Shown here: in pieces, positions 14,562 to 22,623 of the stretch
Position numbering within the stretch: position 1 is the stretch's first letter
Layout: each line of letters starts with the position of its first letter
NCBI RefSeq assembly: GCF_014268445.2
Contig: NZ_CP077089.1
Coordinates: 3,775,501 to 3,839,500, forward strand
Direction of reading: 5' to 3'
From: Pseudomonas tensinigenes
Lineage (GTDB): Bacteria; Pseudomonadota; Gammaproteobacteria; Pseudomonadales; Pseudomonadaceae
DNA length: 64,000 nucleotides
Notes under the pieces: generated by a model
What the model saw: the letters and a program-made list of their open reading frames with translations, nothing else
What the model was told of the DNA's origin: nothing
Databases searched by the model: none
Position numbers and translations under genes: made by a program

Positions 14562-14674
14562 CCGCTCGCCAATGGGCGCGCCGCCTGATCATCTGGCGTG
14601 GCGCGTTCTCTTCCCTCGGCGTTTTCACCTTCTTGATGCTGCTCAGCGCCCTCGCCGATCGCATCACTCAATAA
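14558..14674 (+). CDS. Tiny membrane protein, 38 aa, TTG start
   Basis: A TTG at 14558 overlaps the stop of the previous gene (TTGA). The product is MTARQWARRLIIWRG followed by one transmembrane segment (FSSLGVFTFLMLLSALA): positive N-terminus, single span, short tail. Coupling to the upstream gene and protein-like composition support it, though there is no separate binding site. The function is unknown. Confidence 0.45.
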   Translation: MTARQWARRLIIWRGAFSSLGVFTFLMLLSALADRITQ

Positions 14675-14717
14675 ACAAAGCATTCAATCGCTGCGCATAG
14701 CGCGGCAAGGATTCCTC

Positions 14718-15455
14718 ATGTCCACGAATACGCGGATCTGGGATCAGGTCAACACGACCGATCCAAGTGCCACCAAGAACTTCACAGGGATGGGCGGTTT
14801 TAAAGGTACGGCCATCAAACCGACCTACCTGATGCGCAAAGCCACCGAAGTGTTCGGCCCATGCGGTGAAGGCTGGGGCTGGACCATCCTTGAAGAGCGA
14901 TTCGACGAAGGTGGCCCCCTGCAAGCGCCGACCAAGGAGTGGCCGACCGCGCCACTGATCAACGCGAAAGTCCACACTGTGAGAATTGAGCTTTGGTACC
15001 AGGGCGAAGGCGGACAGAAATGCACGGTGACGCACTACGGCCACACACCGTTCGTTCTCCTGCAGCAAGGCAAGATAATCACCGACTGGGAGGCGGCAAA
15101 GAAGTCGCTAACAGATGCCATCGGTAAATGCCTCCAGCCGCTCGGATTCGCCGCAGACATCCACATGGGGTTGTTCGATGACGCCGCATATGTCGAGACG
15201 GTTCGGGATGAGGTGGCGTTGAACAAAGCCGAAGATCGTGTAGCAGAGGAAGATCGCCAGAAGCAGGAACGTTTGGATTACATCAAGTCTGTCATCGACA
15301 CAATGGGCGGCGCCCAGTCGGCTCAGGAACTGAAGAAAATCCACGACGTTGCCGTGCGCAAACTGACCCTCCGCAAAGACACAAAGGGCGTTGAGCGCGT
15401 CTCGTTGGAGTGGAAACGAATCAAAGAAGCATCTGAACGGGAGAATGCAGCATGA
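14718..15455 (+). CDS. Putative single-strand annealing protein (Rad52-like)
   Basis: The 245-residue product contains GFKGTAIKPTYLMRKATEVF and GPCGEGWGWTIL, resembling the core of Rad52/Sak-type or DUF1071-type phage annealing proteins, then KKSLTDAIGKCLQPLGFAADI and a charged helical C-terminus. Such proteins anneal complementary strands during phage recombination. The next gene is a Gp157 protein, a frequent partner of these recombinases. I would want a profile search before naming the subfamily. Confidence 0.55.
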   Translation: MSTNTRIWDQVNTTDPSATKNFTGMGGFKGTAIKPTYLMRKATEVFGPCGEGWGWTILEERFDEGGPLQAPTKEWPTAPLINAKVHTVRIELWYQGEGGQKCTVTHYGHTPFVLLQQGKIITDWEAAKKSLTDAIGKCLQPLGFAADIHMGLFDDAAYVETVRDEVALNKAEDRVAEEDRQKQERLDYIKSVIDTMGGAQSAQELKKIHDVAVRKLTLRKDTKGVERVSLEWKRIKEASERENAA

Positions 15456-16015
15456 CTCAGCTCTATGCACTGACTGGCAAGCTTGCCGAACTTCAGGGAA
15501 TGGCAGACACCGACGACGAGGGCCTGAAAGAAGCCCTGCAGCACGCGATGGACGAGATCCAAGGTGAGTTCGAGGTGAAGGCCGACAACATCGTCATGCT
15601 GCGCCGCAACCTCGAAAGCGACGTGACGGCCATCGAGACGGAGATTGAGCGGCTGACCGAGCTCAAGCGAATCAAGGCCAACAGCGTTGCACAGATCAGC
15701 GATTACCTGCGTCGGAACATGGAAGCCGCCAACCTCAAGTCGATCAAGCGCCCGCTGTTCACTGTCACACTGGCTCTGGGCAAAGAGAAAGTGATTGTCG
15801 ACAACGAGGGCGCGGTGCCCGACGAGCTGACATCCGTGAAAACCAGCATTGCACCGGACAAGAACGCGATCGCCGCCAAGCTCAAGGAAATTCGTGAGCA
15901 CAACGAAGCCGTGCGTAAACGTATGGCCGCCGGCGAAGACGCAGAACACGAACTGATCGAAGAGCCGGCCTATGCGCACTTGGAGCGCGGCGACAGTTCG
16001 ATCCGAATCAAGTGA
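15452..16015 (+). CDS. Siphovirus Gp157 family protein
   Basis: The 187-residue product has the family layout: a helical N-terminal half (KADNIVMLRRNLESDVTAIE, ERLTELKRIKANSVAQISDY) and a beta-rich C-terminal half (RPLFTVTLALGKEKVIVDNE, then VPDELTSVKTSIAPDKNAI). Gp157 is linked to phage resistance in Streptococcus thermophilus and usually sits beside single-strand annealing proteins in recombination cassettes. ATGA overlap with the upstream gene. Confidence 0.85.
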   Translation: MTQLYALTGKLAELQGMADTDDEGLKEALQHAMDEIQGEFEVKADNIVMLRRNLESDVTAIETEIERLTELKRIKANSVAQISDYLRRNMEAANLKSIKRPLFTVTLALGKEKVIVDNEGAVPDELTSVKTSIAPDKNAIAAKLKEIREHNEAVRKRMAAGEDAEHELIEEPAYAHLERGDSSIRIK

Positions 16016-16022
16016 GGTGAGC

Positions 16023-16265
16023 ATGATCAGCAACCACCTCAACCTCGTCGAGCAGCACCGGCCGGACGCCGAATCGATCGCTGAACGAATCGTGCAGTAT
16101 CTGGCCGGCGGCGGGCAGATCGACCAACTGAAAAGCCCGCCGCGCAATCCGCTGCCACCGCCCCGCTCGAAGAAAATAGACCCTGAAACGGTCCTCAAGC
16201 GGCGCCCGAAGCCGATATCGGCCGACGACCGAAAGGCTCTACGCAAAATGGCGGACTCGGTATGA
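16023..16265 (+). CDS. Small phage protein, 80 aa
   Basis: GAGGTGAGC directly before the ATG at 16023 fixes the start. The product is Pro/Arg-rich in the middle (PPRNPLPPPRSKKIDPETV) and basic. Its stop overlaps the next ATG. The function is unknown. Confidence 0.55.
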   Translation: MISNHLNLVEQHRPDAESIAERIVQYLAGGGQIDQLKSPPRNPLPPPRSKKIDPETVLKRRPKPISADDRKALRKMADSV

Positions 16266-16504
16266 AATCGAAACGCAAACCGAACAACGGTTTCGTCCGG
16301 GCTGAACGCAGTTGCCGAGCGTTGCTGCGCACCAACCACGTCGCGGTGGTGAACATCGACCCCAGCGGCAGCCAGATCATGGCGAACTGGAAGAGCTGCC
16401 GGCAGATCCGCAGTCTGGCGATCGCCAACGCGATATTCGACTTCTCCTACCGCTGGACGATCTACATCGCCGCCATGTGTCGCGACGAGCGCGGCGCCGA
16501 GTAA
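16262..16504 (+). CDS. Small basic phage protein, 80 aa
   Basis: ATGA coupled to the gene before. Basic N-terminus (MKSKRKPNNGFVRAERSCRA) and a more hydrophobic C-terminus (RWTIYIAAMCRDERGAE). Similar small proteins occur in Pseudomonas phage early regions; I know no function. Confidence 0.5.
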   Translation: MKSKRKPNNGFVRAERSCRALLRTNHVAVVNIDPSGSQIMANWKSCRQIRSLAIANAIFDFSYRWTIYIAAMCRDERGAE

Positions 16505-16513
16505 ATCAAGTCG

Positions 16514-16726
16514 GTGGAGATCTCGCCCGAAGGCATCTACAAGGTCGCGCGCCTGACTGACGCAATCGAGCATTACTACCTGGAACTGCGCAACAGCGCG
16601 AACCCAAGCCATCTGGTCGCGTCAGGCTGGATCGCCGTTCCGGATGAGATATCGATGGATGAAGCCGAAGCCGCGAAGTTGTTCTACGCCGCCGGCGCCT
16701 GGCATCAGGTGAAGGTCGCAGCGTGA
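16514..16726 (+). CDS. Small phage protein, 70 aa, GTG start
   Basis: The GTG at 16514 is the only plausible start in this frame. The product has an acidic, helical character (LTDAIEHYYLELRNS, DEISMDEAEAAKLFYAAG). It fills the space between its neighbours on the same strand. Confidence 0.45.
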   Translation: MEISPEGIYKVARLTDAIEHYYLELRNSANPSHLVASGWIAVPDEISMDEAEAAKLFYAAGAWHQVKVAA

Positions 16727-16801
16727 GACGTTCCAGACCCCAACAACGCAAACGACAGACCTGGCTGGACTTGCCGGCCAGCGGAATTGAAGAGGTAGGC
16801 C

Positions 16802-17119
16802 ATGGCCAAGAGCAACGCCCAATTGCAGAAGGACAAGCGAGCCAAGGAGAAGACGCTGCTCGATCGGATCGGCGCCGAAAAGCGCTCGCTAATTGTTTCG
16901 AAAGCGCTCGATGATGCCCTGCTGATCCTTGGCGAGCGCCACAGCTTCGAGGAATGGCAGGAGACGGTGTCGACATTCATCATCAATCTGGCCGCAGCGC
17001 CGGCGGCCGAATCGGAACGCTTCGCCAGCATGTCGCGACCGGAAATCGTTATCAAGGAAAAGTGGTCACGACAGCTTGAGGCGTTATCGAAAAACACATT
17101 GAGCCCCAAATATCTTTAG
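16802..17119 (+). CDS. Phage early protein, 105 aa
   Basis: GAGGTAGGCC precedes the ATG. The product is helical with a charged N-terminus (MAKSNAQLQKDKRAKEKTLL) resembling small helix-turn-helix or Arc-like proteins in length, but without a certain motif (EKRSLIVSKALDDALLIL). It ends the plus-strand block before the opposing cargo genes. Confidence 0.55.
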   Translation: MAKSNAQLQKDKRAKEKTLLDRIGAEKRSLIVSKALDDALLILGERHSFEEWQETVSTFIINLAAAPAAESERFASMSRPEIVIKEKWSRQLEALSKNTLSPKYL

Positions 17120-17200
17120 TCGACACAGTCCATCCTACAGTTCACTTTTTTCAAGGCCTTACAAAGCCCTCGCTGGAGCGTGCGTCATAAGTAACTTTAT

Positions 17201-17800
17201 TTAATTATCGGCCCTTCCTGATAAAATGCGCTGTTGGAGATCCTCTCCAGTGAAATTTGGGCTGGGTACATCAGCACTAGTCGGTAGTGGATTAGCTTTA
17301 GGCAACTCCCCGAACATTCTCACCAGATCCTCCGTTTGCCGAGTTGCCTGATCATTCGCATTCCTAATCGCGATTGCAGCTTCGCCGACAGATCCGTCAA
17401 TCACATTGCCGGACTCATCAATCATTCCGCTGGATTGAGGAAGTGGTGCTCTATTTGAAACAGAAACCAGAAAATTTGAAAAATGCTGCATCAGGTTCTT
17501 CGGTATCACAGTACGAGGATCGACTATGACAGACATTTCCTGTGCATTCATTGTAATTTTAGTCGCGTGCCCTTCCGCCATATCAGAATTTTTATGCGAC
17601 AAACACCAAGACACAAATGCAACTAATCCTGTCGCGATTGCCGCCCAAAATGGCAGCTCCCATTTGGCTTTATCAAACCAAATAAACGCAAATCCCGTCG
17701 CCAAGCAACCGATTGAAGCAACAGCAAACAACACTACAAAAATTTGACTTTTTTGTGGTACGAGCGAGATATCTGCTTTTATACCTCCATTAATGCTCAA
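17201..17800 (-). CDS. Two-span membrane protein of a prophage cargo module
   Basis: The 199-residue product has two transmembrane segments (about 19-42 and 50-67: FVVLFAVASIGCLATGFAF, FWAAIATGLVAFVSWCL) and then about 130 soluble residues facing the cytoplasm. It is A/T-rich compared with the phage core. Its ATG overlaps the stop of the gene at 17797, so the two act as a pair. I do not recognise the family; a role in defence or exclusion is possible from context only. Confidence 0.55.
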   Translation of the reverse strand: MSINGGIKADISLVPQKSQIFVVLFAVASIGCLATGFAFIWFDKAKWELPFWAAIATGLVAFVSWCLSHKNSDMAEGHATKITMNAQEMSVIVDPRTVIPKNLMQHFSNFLVSVSNRAPLPQSSGMIDESGNVIDGSVGEAAIAIRNANDQATRQTEDLVRMFGELPKANPLPTSADVPSPNFTGEDLQQRILSGRADN

Positions 17801-18186
17801 GATTTTTTGCTCACTGTAATAGTGCCATCACTATTATACGTCGGAGCAAAATAAGGATGCTGACGTTTAATCCAGTCATTATGCAAATTAAATAAGCGCA
17901 CCACACCTATAAGATCAGCAGAGTATGTAACTACTGTTCGATCATCAAGGAAACAGTTCTCCAATGAGAACTCAGTGGATGACAAATAAAGCCGGCAATT
18001 ATCGAAGCGACATGAAATAAAATTCCATCCATCCAACTTTACTTCCTGCCCATTGAACCATTGATTTTTTACGTCGGGGTTAGGAGTAAGTGCGAGCAAC
18101 CCACTCAGCCCGCTCATGAGAGAACTTGAGTCGCTGCGGGCCTCTGATGAAGGAGGCAACGGTGGTGGTGGCGGTATAGGAGGCAT
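17797..18186 (-). CDS. Pentapeptide-like protein of the same module, 129 aa
   Basis: AAGGA lies upstream of the ATG. The N-terminus is proline-rich (PPIPPPPPLPPSS); the middle reads DGWNFISCRFDNCRLYLSS and FSLENCFLDDRTVV, a short run of quadrilateral, pentapeptide-like strands that place Cys, Phe and Leu inward. The C-terminus is hydrophilic. Paired with the membrane protein downstream by overlapping codons. The function is unknown. Confidence 0.55.
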   Translation of the reverse strand: MPPIPPPPPLPPSSEARSDSSSLMSGLSGLLALTPNPDVKNQWFNGQEVKLDGWNFISCRFDNCRLYLSSTEFSLENCFLDDRTVVTYSADLIGVVRLFNLHNDWIKRQHPYFAPTYNSDGTITVSKKS

Positions 18187-18271
18187 CTGTTTTTCCTTTT
18201 ACTAACGCTCAAAAGCAATGCCAGCATTTCAACATCATTCTCTCTTCGTAGCAATGAAATGGAGGCCTGTA

Positions 18272-19194
18272 ATGCTTACAGCGATTGACTTTTTTTCTGG
18301 TTTCGGTGGATGGACGCGCCGCGGCAAAGACGCTGGGCTCAGTGTCCTCTGGGCTGCAAACCATTGGCCCGAGGCGGTCGAGTGGCACACCCGCAACAAC
18401 CCGGAGACCATCCACGCCTGTCAGGATCTGCACCAGGCGAACTGGGCGAACGTGCCGAAGCACGACGTCATGCTCGCCTCTCCCTGCTGCCAAGGGCACA
18501 CGAAGGCGCGGGAAAGGCTGCCGGCAACCCTCAGCACGACAACTCACGCTCGCCTGCATGGGCGCCAGTGCAGAACGCCGAGGTCAACCGGCCGGAGTTT
18601 GCGGTGATCGAGAACGTAACGGAATTCATGGATTGGATTCTGTATCCGGCGTGGGCCGACGCGATGCAGCGACTGGGCTACGCACTGGCGCCGCACATCG
18701 TGGACTGCGCCGATCTCGGCGTACCGCAGCACCGCTTGCGATTGTTCATGGTGTGCTCGCGCAGCAAGGCCCCGTTGCACTTGCAGCTCCCCCGGTACAA
18801 GCACGTGCCCGCCCGCAACATTATCGACTTCGACGCCGGCAAGTGGTCACCGATTAACAAGCCAGGCCGCGCCGCGTCAACACTGACCTGTGTGAAGAAT
18901 GGTCGCGAGCGATTCGGTGACCGGTTCGTAATGCCCTATTACGGCTCTGGCTCTGGCCTCACCGGGCGCAGTGTTGACCGCCCGATCGGCACCATCACCA
19001 CACTGGATCGCTGGGCAATCGTCGACGGCGACATGATGCGCATGATCAGCGCTGACGAAGCCATGGCCGCCCAGTCCTTTCCGAAGGACACGCTGCGCCC
19101 GGACAACCACAAGCTGACCATGCATATGACCGGCAACGCTGTGCCGCCGCTCGCTGGGCAGCGGATCATCGAAGCTCTATTCGCAGCGGCATGA
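18272..19194 (+). pseudogene. DNA cytosine-5 methyltransferase, frameshifted
   Basis: The start at 18272 follows GGAGG. Frame one gives motif I (AIDFFSGFGGWTRRGKDAG) and motif IV (SPCCQGHTKAR). At 18510-18512 (GGG) the frame breaks; the other frame continues with motif VI (IENVTEF), motif VIII (PQHRLRLF) and the C-terminal GNAVPP motif to 19194. One extra G at this run would restore a complete ~307-residue enzyme. So either the gene is dead, the base call is wrong, or translation slips here. The intact enzyme would make 5-methylcytosine in phage or host DNA. Confidence 0.8.
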
Positions 19195-19203
19195 CGCAAT
19201 AAA

Positions 19204-19452
19204 TTATCGCGTAGATATCAGTTGGTTCCTATTTACATCAAACGTCGACAAGAGCGGCGCAGGATCGGAAATCCTGTTCATAGCTACCCAGGCTCGAGTG
19301 CGCTCCACATCGAACGACTGCTTTAGCCCGGACATAGAATCGACCAGTGTTCTTGAAATCCGATATCGGCCGCAGTCAACGCAATTGCGCTCATGCCAGT
19401 CGCCACTTGACTCGTAAGTTACCGCGGGCTCTTTGCAAATTAGGCAAGCCAT
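19204..19452 (-). CDS. Small zinc-finger protein, 82 aa
   Basis: The N-terminus holds two CxxC pairs (MACLICKEPAV and NCVDCGRYRIS), a treble-clef or ribbon-type zinc site, followed by a helical tail with RTRAWVAMNRISDP. AAGGAGTGG lies upstream of the ATG. Probably nucleic-acid binding; I know no family name. Confidence 0.55.
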   Translation of the reverse strand: MACLICKEPAVTYESSGDWHERNCVDCGRYRISRTLVDSMSGLKQSFDVERTRAWVAMNRISDPAPLLSTFDVNRNQLISTR

Positions 19453-19598
19453 CTAAACCACTCCTTGTAAATGACACTTCAACTGTAGCTGATCCCTCAC
19501 CACCCACCACCGGCCGGGTATGCTCCGGCATAGGTACCCGTCATGCCCACAGAAAATTGGAAACCGGATGTATTTGCCCCGAAGCTTCAGATTAAAAT

Positions 19599-20396
19599 TT
19601 ACAGCCCTACCGCCATATAACCAATGTTATATCCCTTGATTGGAACCGATTCTGTCTCTATTCCTAGAAAGCTCGCCACGAGAGTATTTTCGCTGTTTTT
19701 ATCTATGATCGGGCATACCATAAACCTATCATCACCTACAAAACCCGCTTGCAAATAACCGCCAACATCTGAGCGAATCTCTTCTGCGAGCATTTTATTT
19801 AAAACAGTTAAAGGCGGTACCCGCTTGGCTCCAGCCTTCATCAAAGAAATAAAGGTTTCCGCTCCGCTTCCAATTGCTAGACAAAATCCAGGCCCTACTT
19901 CGTGAATAACGATGTCCGAAATTATACCCGCAGCTAAACTTGTCTTGATTTCAAAAGCCAGCAGAGCCTTTTTTTTGGGGCAAATGCCAAAGATCACGCA
20001 GTCAAAAAGACAGCTACCAGGATGCTCAGTAGCGCCAAGACGCTCACCGATTTCTTTAATTTGCCGCTCACCAACAAACTGGAATAACTTCGCTATATCC
20101 TCCAAACAAATACTTGGCTCGCCGCCTTGACGTTCTACCAAATTTTTTGACATTGCAACGACTATAGCGTGCGTACTCAAAGCAGAAATTGACGATCCGG
20201 AAAAAACAAATCCAAAACTATAATCACCCGTAACCACCCATTTGAATTCACCAACTTCCTTGCGGCAAACAACAGGAACCTCAAATACCTTCACGCCGCC
20301 ATCCATTAGCACACCAGTGCCTTTTGACAGTCTAGAATCTGCCGCGCACCAGATTTGCCTCTGCACCTCGTGAAACCAGACCACCGCAACCGTCAT
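19599..20396 (-). CDS. Proteasome/HslV-fold Ntn hydrolase-like protein
   Basis: The ATG at 20396 gives MTVAVVWF, so Met removal would expose Thr1, the nucleophile of proteasome-type Ntn hydrolases. Counting from that Thr, Asp19 sits in CAADSRLSKG and Lys35 in GGVKVFEVP, matching the Asp17 and Lys33 of proteasome beta subunits with a two-residue shift. Further matches are VVTGDYSFGFVFSGSS and, near the C-terminus, LAIGSGAETF, equivalent to the conserved GSG strand of HslV. Length 265 is longer than HslV (about 175). No HslU or other ATPase lies next to it. It is surrounded by methyltransferase genes inside the prophage. The substrate is unknown. Confidence 0.65.
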   Translation of the reverse strand: MTVAVVWFHEVQRQIWCAADSRLSKGTGVLMDGGVKVFEVPVVCRKEVGEFKWVVTGDYSFGFVFSGSSISALSTHAIVVAMSKNLVERQGGEPSICLEDIAKLFQFVGERQIKEIGERLGATEHPGSCLFDCVIFGICPKKKALLAFEIKTSLAAGIISDIVIHEVGPGFCLAIGSGAETFISLMKAGAKRVPPLTVLNKMLAEEIRSDVGGYLQAGFVGDDRFMVCPIIDKNSENTLVASFLGIETESVPIKGYNIGYMAVGL

Positions 20397-20496
20397 AATT
20401 ATCAACCCCAGCGTTCAACAAATTTACCCCGACAGCTAACGATAGCTGCCAGACCTGGCTATTCGCTAGTTTAATCACATTTTTAATACCTCCCCC

Positions 20497-20525
20497 TTCA
20501 AAGTCAGCCGCTATAGCGGCAAGGA
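20497..20525 (+). repeat. 29-bp leader repeat, copy 1
   Basis: This sequence is identical over 29 bases to 25806-25834. It contains the hairpin GCCGCTATAGCGGC and ends in AAGGA, the ribosome binding site region of the following gene. Confidence 0.75.
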
Positions 20526-20536
20526 CGAGCTCGCCC

Positions 20537-20860
20537 ATGGAAACGATAAAACTGATTCAGCCGGTGCCGGTTGTGCGCGATGAAAACGGCATGTTCTGGC
20601 ACCCGGAACTGCCGCCATTTGATGAAGGTGATGAAGAGAAGTGCAAGAAGTGGCTCGCCGAGCAGCACCTGGTCGTGAAGATGACAAGTATTGAGGATGC
20701 GCCGGACGAGATATCGGAGCGCTATTTCGACTCCCATGATCCGGATTGCAGCTACTGGGATCCGGATAAACCGGAAGGCGAAGGCTGGTTCTGCCTTTCA
20801 ATCCACGATACCGACGATGGCCCAGTCTGCTGGTGGGCACGCCGCGAGGTGGCGCCATGA
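20537..20860 (+). CDS. Phage protein, 107 aa
   Basis: An acidic protein with many Trp, Asp and Glu residues (DSHDPDCSYWDPDKPEGEGW), possibly metal binding. It follows the 29-bp hairpin leader. Its stop overlaps the start of an 18-codon micro-ORF, and that in turn overlaps the methyltransferase start. I do not recognise a family. Confidence 0.6.
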   Translation: METIKLIQPVPVVRDENGMFWHPELPPFDEGDEEKCKKWLAEQHLVVKMTSIEDAPDEISERYFDSHDPDCSYWDPDKPEGEGWFCLSIHDTDDGPVCWWARREVAP

Positions 20861-20913
20861 TCTTCGCCCCGCGCTACATGGCCTACCTCATCTACAGGGG
20901 ACCGTGGCGATGA
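20857..20913 (+). CDS. Micro-ORF, 18 aa, coupled on both sides
   Basis: The ATG overlaps the previous stop (ATGA) and the TGA overlaps the next ATG. The peptide MIFAPRYMAYLIYRGPWR is aromatic and basic. A similar one (MIALAWFTYVYCYKGLR) sits in the same position after the gene at 25841. It may be a real micro-protein or only a coupling device. Confidence 0.45.
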   Translation: MIFAPRYMAYLIYRGPWR

Positions 20914-21974
20914 CAGAACAGCACCGCATTCTGGTCGGTGACTGCATCGACATGATGCGGCCCCTGCCGGATAAGTCAGTTCACACCTGCGTTACCAGCC
21001 CGCCCTACTTCGGCCTGCGCGATTACGGCGTAGACGGGCAGATCGGTTTGGAGGAAACCCCGGGTGAGTTTATTGCCCGTCTGGTCGAAGTATTCCGCGA
21101 AGTGCGCCGAGTACTCCGCGACGACGGCACGGCCTGGGTGAACATGGGTGACAGCTACGCCGCTCGCTCAACAGGGAATCTTTCGTTCCGGCGAGACAAA
21201 GCTGCCGTCTCGCCAGATCGCGCACCGCTGACGGATGGGATAAAGGTGAAGGACATGATGGGCATGCCGTGGCGTCTGGCCTTCGCGCTACAGGATGACG
21301 GCTGGTATCTGCGCCAAGACATTATCTGGCACAAGCCGAACCCGATGCCGGAGAGCGTGCGCGACCGGTGCACTAAGGCCCACGAGTACATCTTCCTGCT
21401 AAGCAAGTCGCAGAAGTACCACTTCGACCAGGGTGCGATCCTCGAACCCTGCTCACTGAATACCCACAACCGGCTTTCGCAAGATGTCCTCGCACAGATT
21501 GGCAGCGACCGGGCCAATGGCGGGGCCAAGAGCAACGGCAACATGAAGGCAGTCGCCAGGAAGTCGAATGGAGTCGGATGGGGTCACGGAACAGACGATG
21601 AGGAACGCGGCCTGGGGCGAATCAAAGACAACGAGTCGATGAACTCAGCCCTTGCGGTAATGCCGAGTGAGCGGAACAAACGCAGTGTCTGGACCGTATC
21701 GACCCACAGCTTCAAAGGCGCCCACTTTGCGACCTTCCCGCCCGATCTGATCCGGCCATGCGTTTTGGCAGGCGCCCCGCGTGGTGGTGTGGTGCTGGAT
21801 CCGTTCGGCGGTGCCGGTACCACGGCGGTGGTAGCCATGCAGGAAGGTCGTAAGTCGATCCTGTGCGAACTCAACCCGGACTATGCAGCCATGGCCGAGC
21901 GCCGTATCGCGGCCGCTTGGCTCGATGGCGCGGCACAAATGGACGTTTTTCACGACTCTGCGCCGGCCGCCTGA
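20910..21974 (+). CDS. Phage DNA methyltransferase (N4-cytosine/N6-adenine type)
   Basis: The 354-residue product has the catalytic motif TSPPYFGLRDYG near residue 30 and the AdoMet-binding motif LDPFGGAGTTAVVA near residue 300, the order of beta-class amino-methyltransferases. SPPY allows either N4-cytosine or N6-adenine. The middle (KDMMGMPWRLAFALQDDGWY, DIIWHKPNPMPESVRDR) is typical of solitary phage enzymes. No cognate endonuclease is adjacent; it probably protects phage DNA from host restriction. Start at 20910 is fixed by overlap with the micro-ORF. Confidence 0.9.
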   Translation: MTEQHRILVGDCIDMMRPLPDKSVHTCVTSPPYFGLRDYGVDGQIGLEETPGEFIARLVEVFREVRRVLRDDGTAWVNMGDSYAARSTGNLSFRRDKAAVSPDRAPLTDGIKVKDMMGMPWRLAFALQDDGWYLRQDIIWHKPNPMPESVRDRCTKAHEYIFLLSKSQKYHFDQGAILEPCSLNTHNRLSQDVLAQIGSDRANGGAKSNGNMKAVARKSNGVGWGHGTDDEERGLGRIKDNESMNSALAVMPSERNKRSVWTVSTHSFKGAHFATFPPDLIRPCVLAGAPRGGVVLDPFGGAGTTAVVAMQEGRKSILCELNPDYAAMAERRIAAAWLDGAAQMDVFHDSAPAA

Positions 21975-21978
21975 CCGT

Positions 21979-22185
21979 TTAAGCAGAAACTCCGTGTTTG
22001 ATGCAGAAATCATAAAGGGCTGTGCTCGCTTCCGTGGCTTCCTTCTGAAGTTGCTCAAAGACTTCCAGCGCATCTGGTTTTGAAAGATCAAGATTCCGGC
22101 GTCGAAAATCATCCTTTTGTTTGATTTTCTCATCCATAAACACTCGGAGCCTCTCTCCGTTCCTAATTGCTTCTTCCTGCGTCAA
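21979..22185 (-). CDS. Small helical phage protein, 68 aa
   Basis: Probable TTG start at 22185 (MTQEEAIRNGERLRV); an internal ATG 16 codons later is the alternative. The product is highly charged and helical (MDEKIKQKDDFRRRNLDL). It is encoded opposite to the methyltransferase and ends five bases after it. The function is unknown. Confidence 0.45.
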   Translation of the reverse strand: MTQEEAIRNGERLRVFMDEKIKQKDDFRRRNLDLSKPDALEVFEQLQKEATEASTALYDFCIKHGVSA

Positions 22186-22268
22186 TGCCTGATCCCCCGT
22201 TCAAAATTTCCGAACACAAATACCCCACTTCGATGACTTACGCCAGCCGGCGAGGACATAGTCCAACA

Positions 22269-22442
22269 TCAGCCTTTCTTACCTGACGGAGCATTTCCTC
22301 TGTGATCGCCCGAAGGGTTCGGCGTTGTACTTGGCCAATTACCACCTGGCCCTGGATGAGTCGAAGGTCCGCGTGAACTGCCGGATCCTTTGCTTGATCC
22401 ACCTGAATTGCTTGAGCTTTTACCGCCTCCACTTTTGGACAT
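22269..22442 (-). CDS. Low-complexity Ser/Gly/Lys protein, 57 aa
   Basis: GGAG eight bases before the ATG at 22442 fixes the start. The product is nearly all Ser, Gly, Lys and Pro (MSKSGGGKSSSNSGGSSKGS at the start) and surely disordered. Proteins of this kind recur in Pseudomonas phages and may bind nucleic acid or be artefactually conserved. The function is unknown. Confidence 0.55.
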   Translation of the reverse strand: MSKSGGGKSSSNSGGSSKGSGSSRGPSTHPGPGGNWPSTTPNPSGDHRGNAPSGKKG

Positions 22443-22623
22443 GATGATCTCCTTGGTAATGGGAACAGCCCATTGAGAGTAGGTCATCACGGGCCCACTC
22501 ATGGCCCGCCTGTCCGGATACCCCACTTCAACGAATCGAGCCAGTCGGCGAGGCAGGCGTAGACACCCTGATGGAGATAAACGTGACGGCCGCTGTCGAT
22601 GGCTTTCAACGAGCAAAAAATCA

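Noticed and set aside
15323..16612. Long minus-strand open frame (429 codons) opposite the Gp157 region
   Set aside because: It crosses several well-supported coupled plus-strand genes, has no ribosome binding site and no recognisable domain.
16723..16914. GTG-started frame of 63 codons overlapping the gene at 16802
   Set aside because: The GTGA overlap is attractive, but most of it lies inside the better supported gene at 16802 and the second half is arginine-rich out-of-frame sequence.
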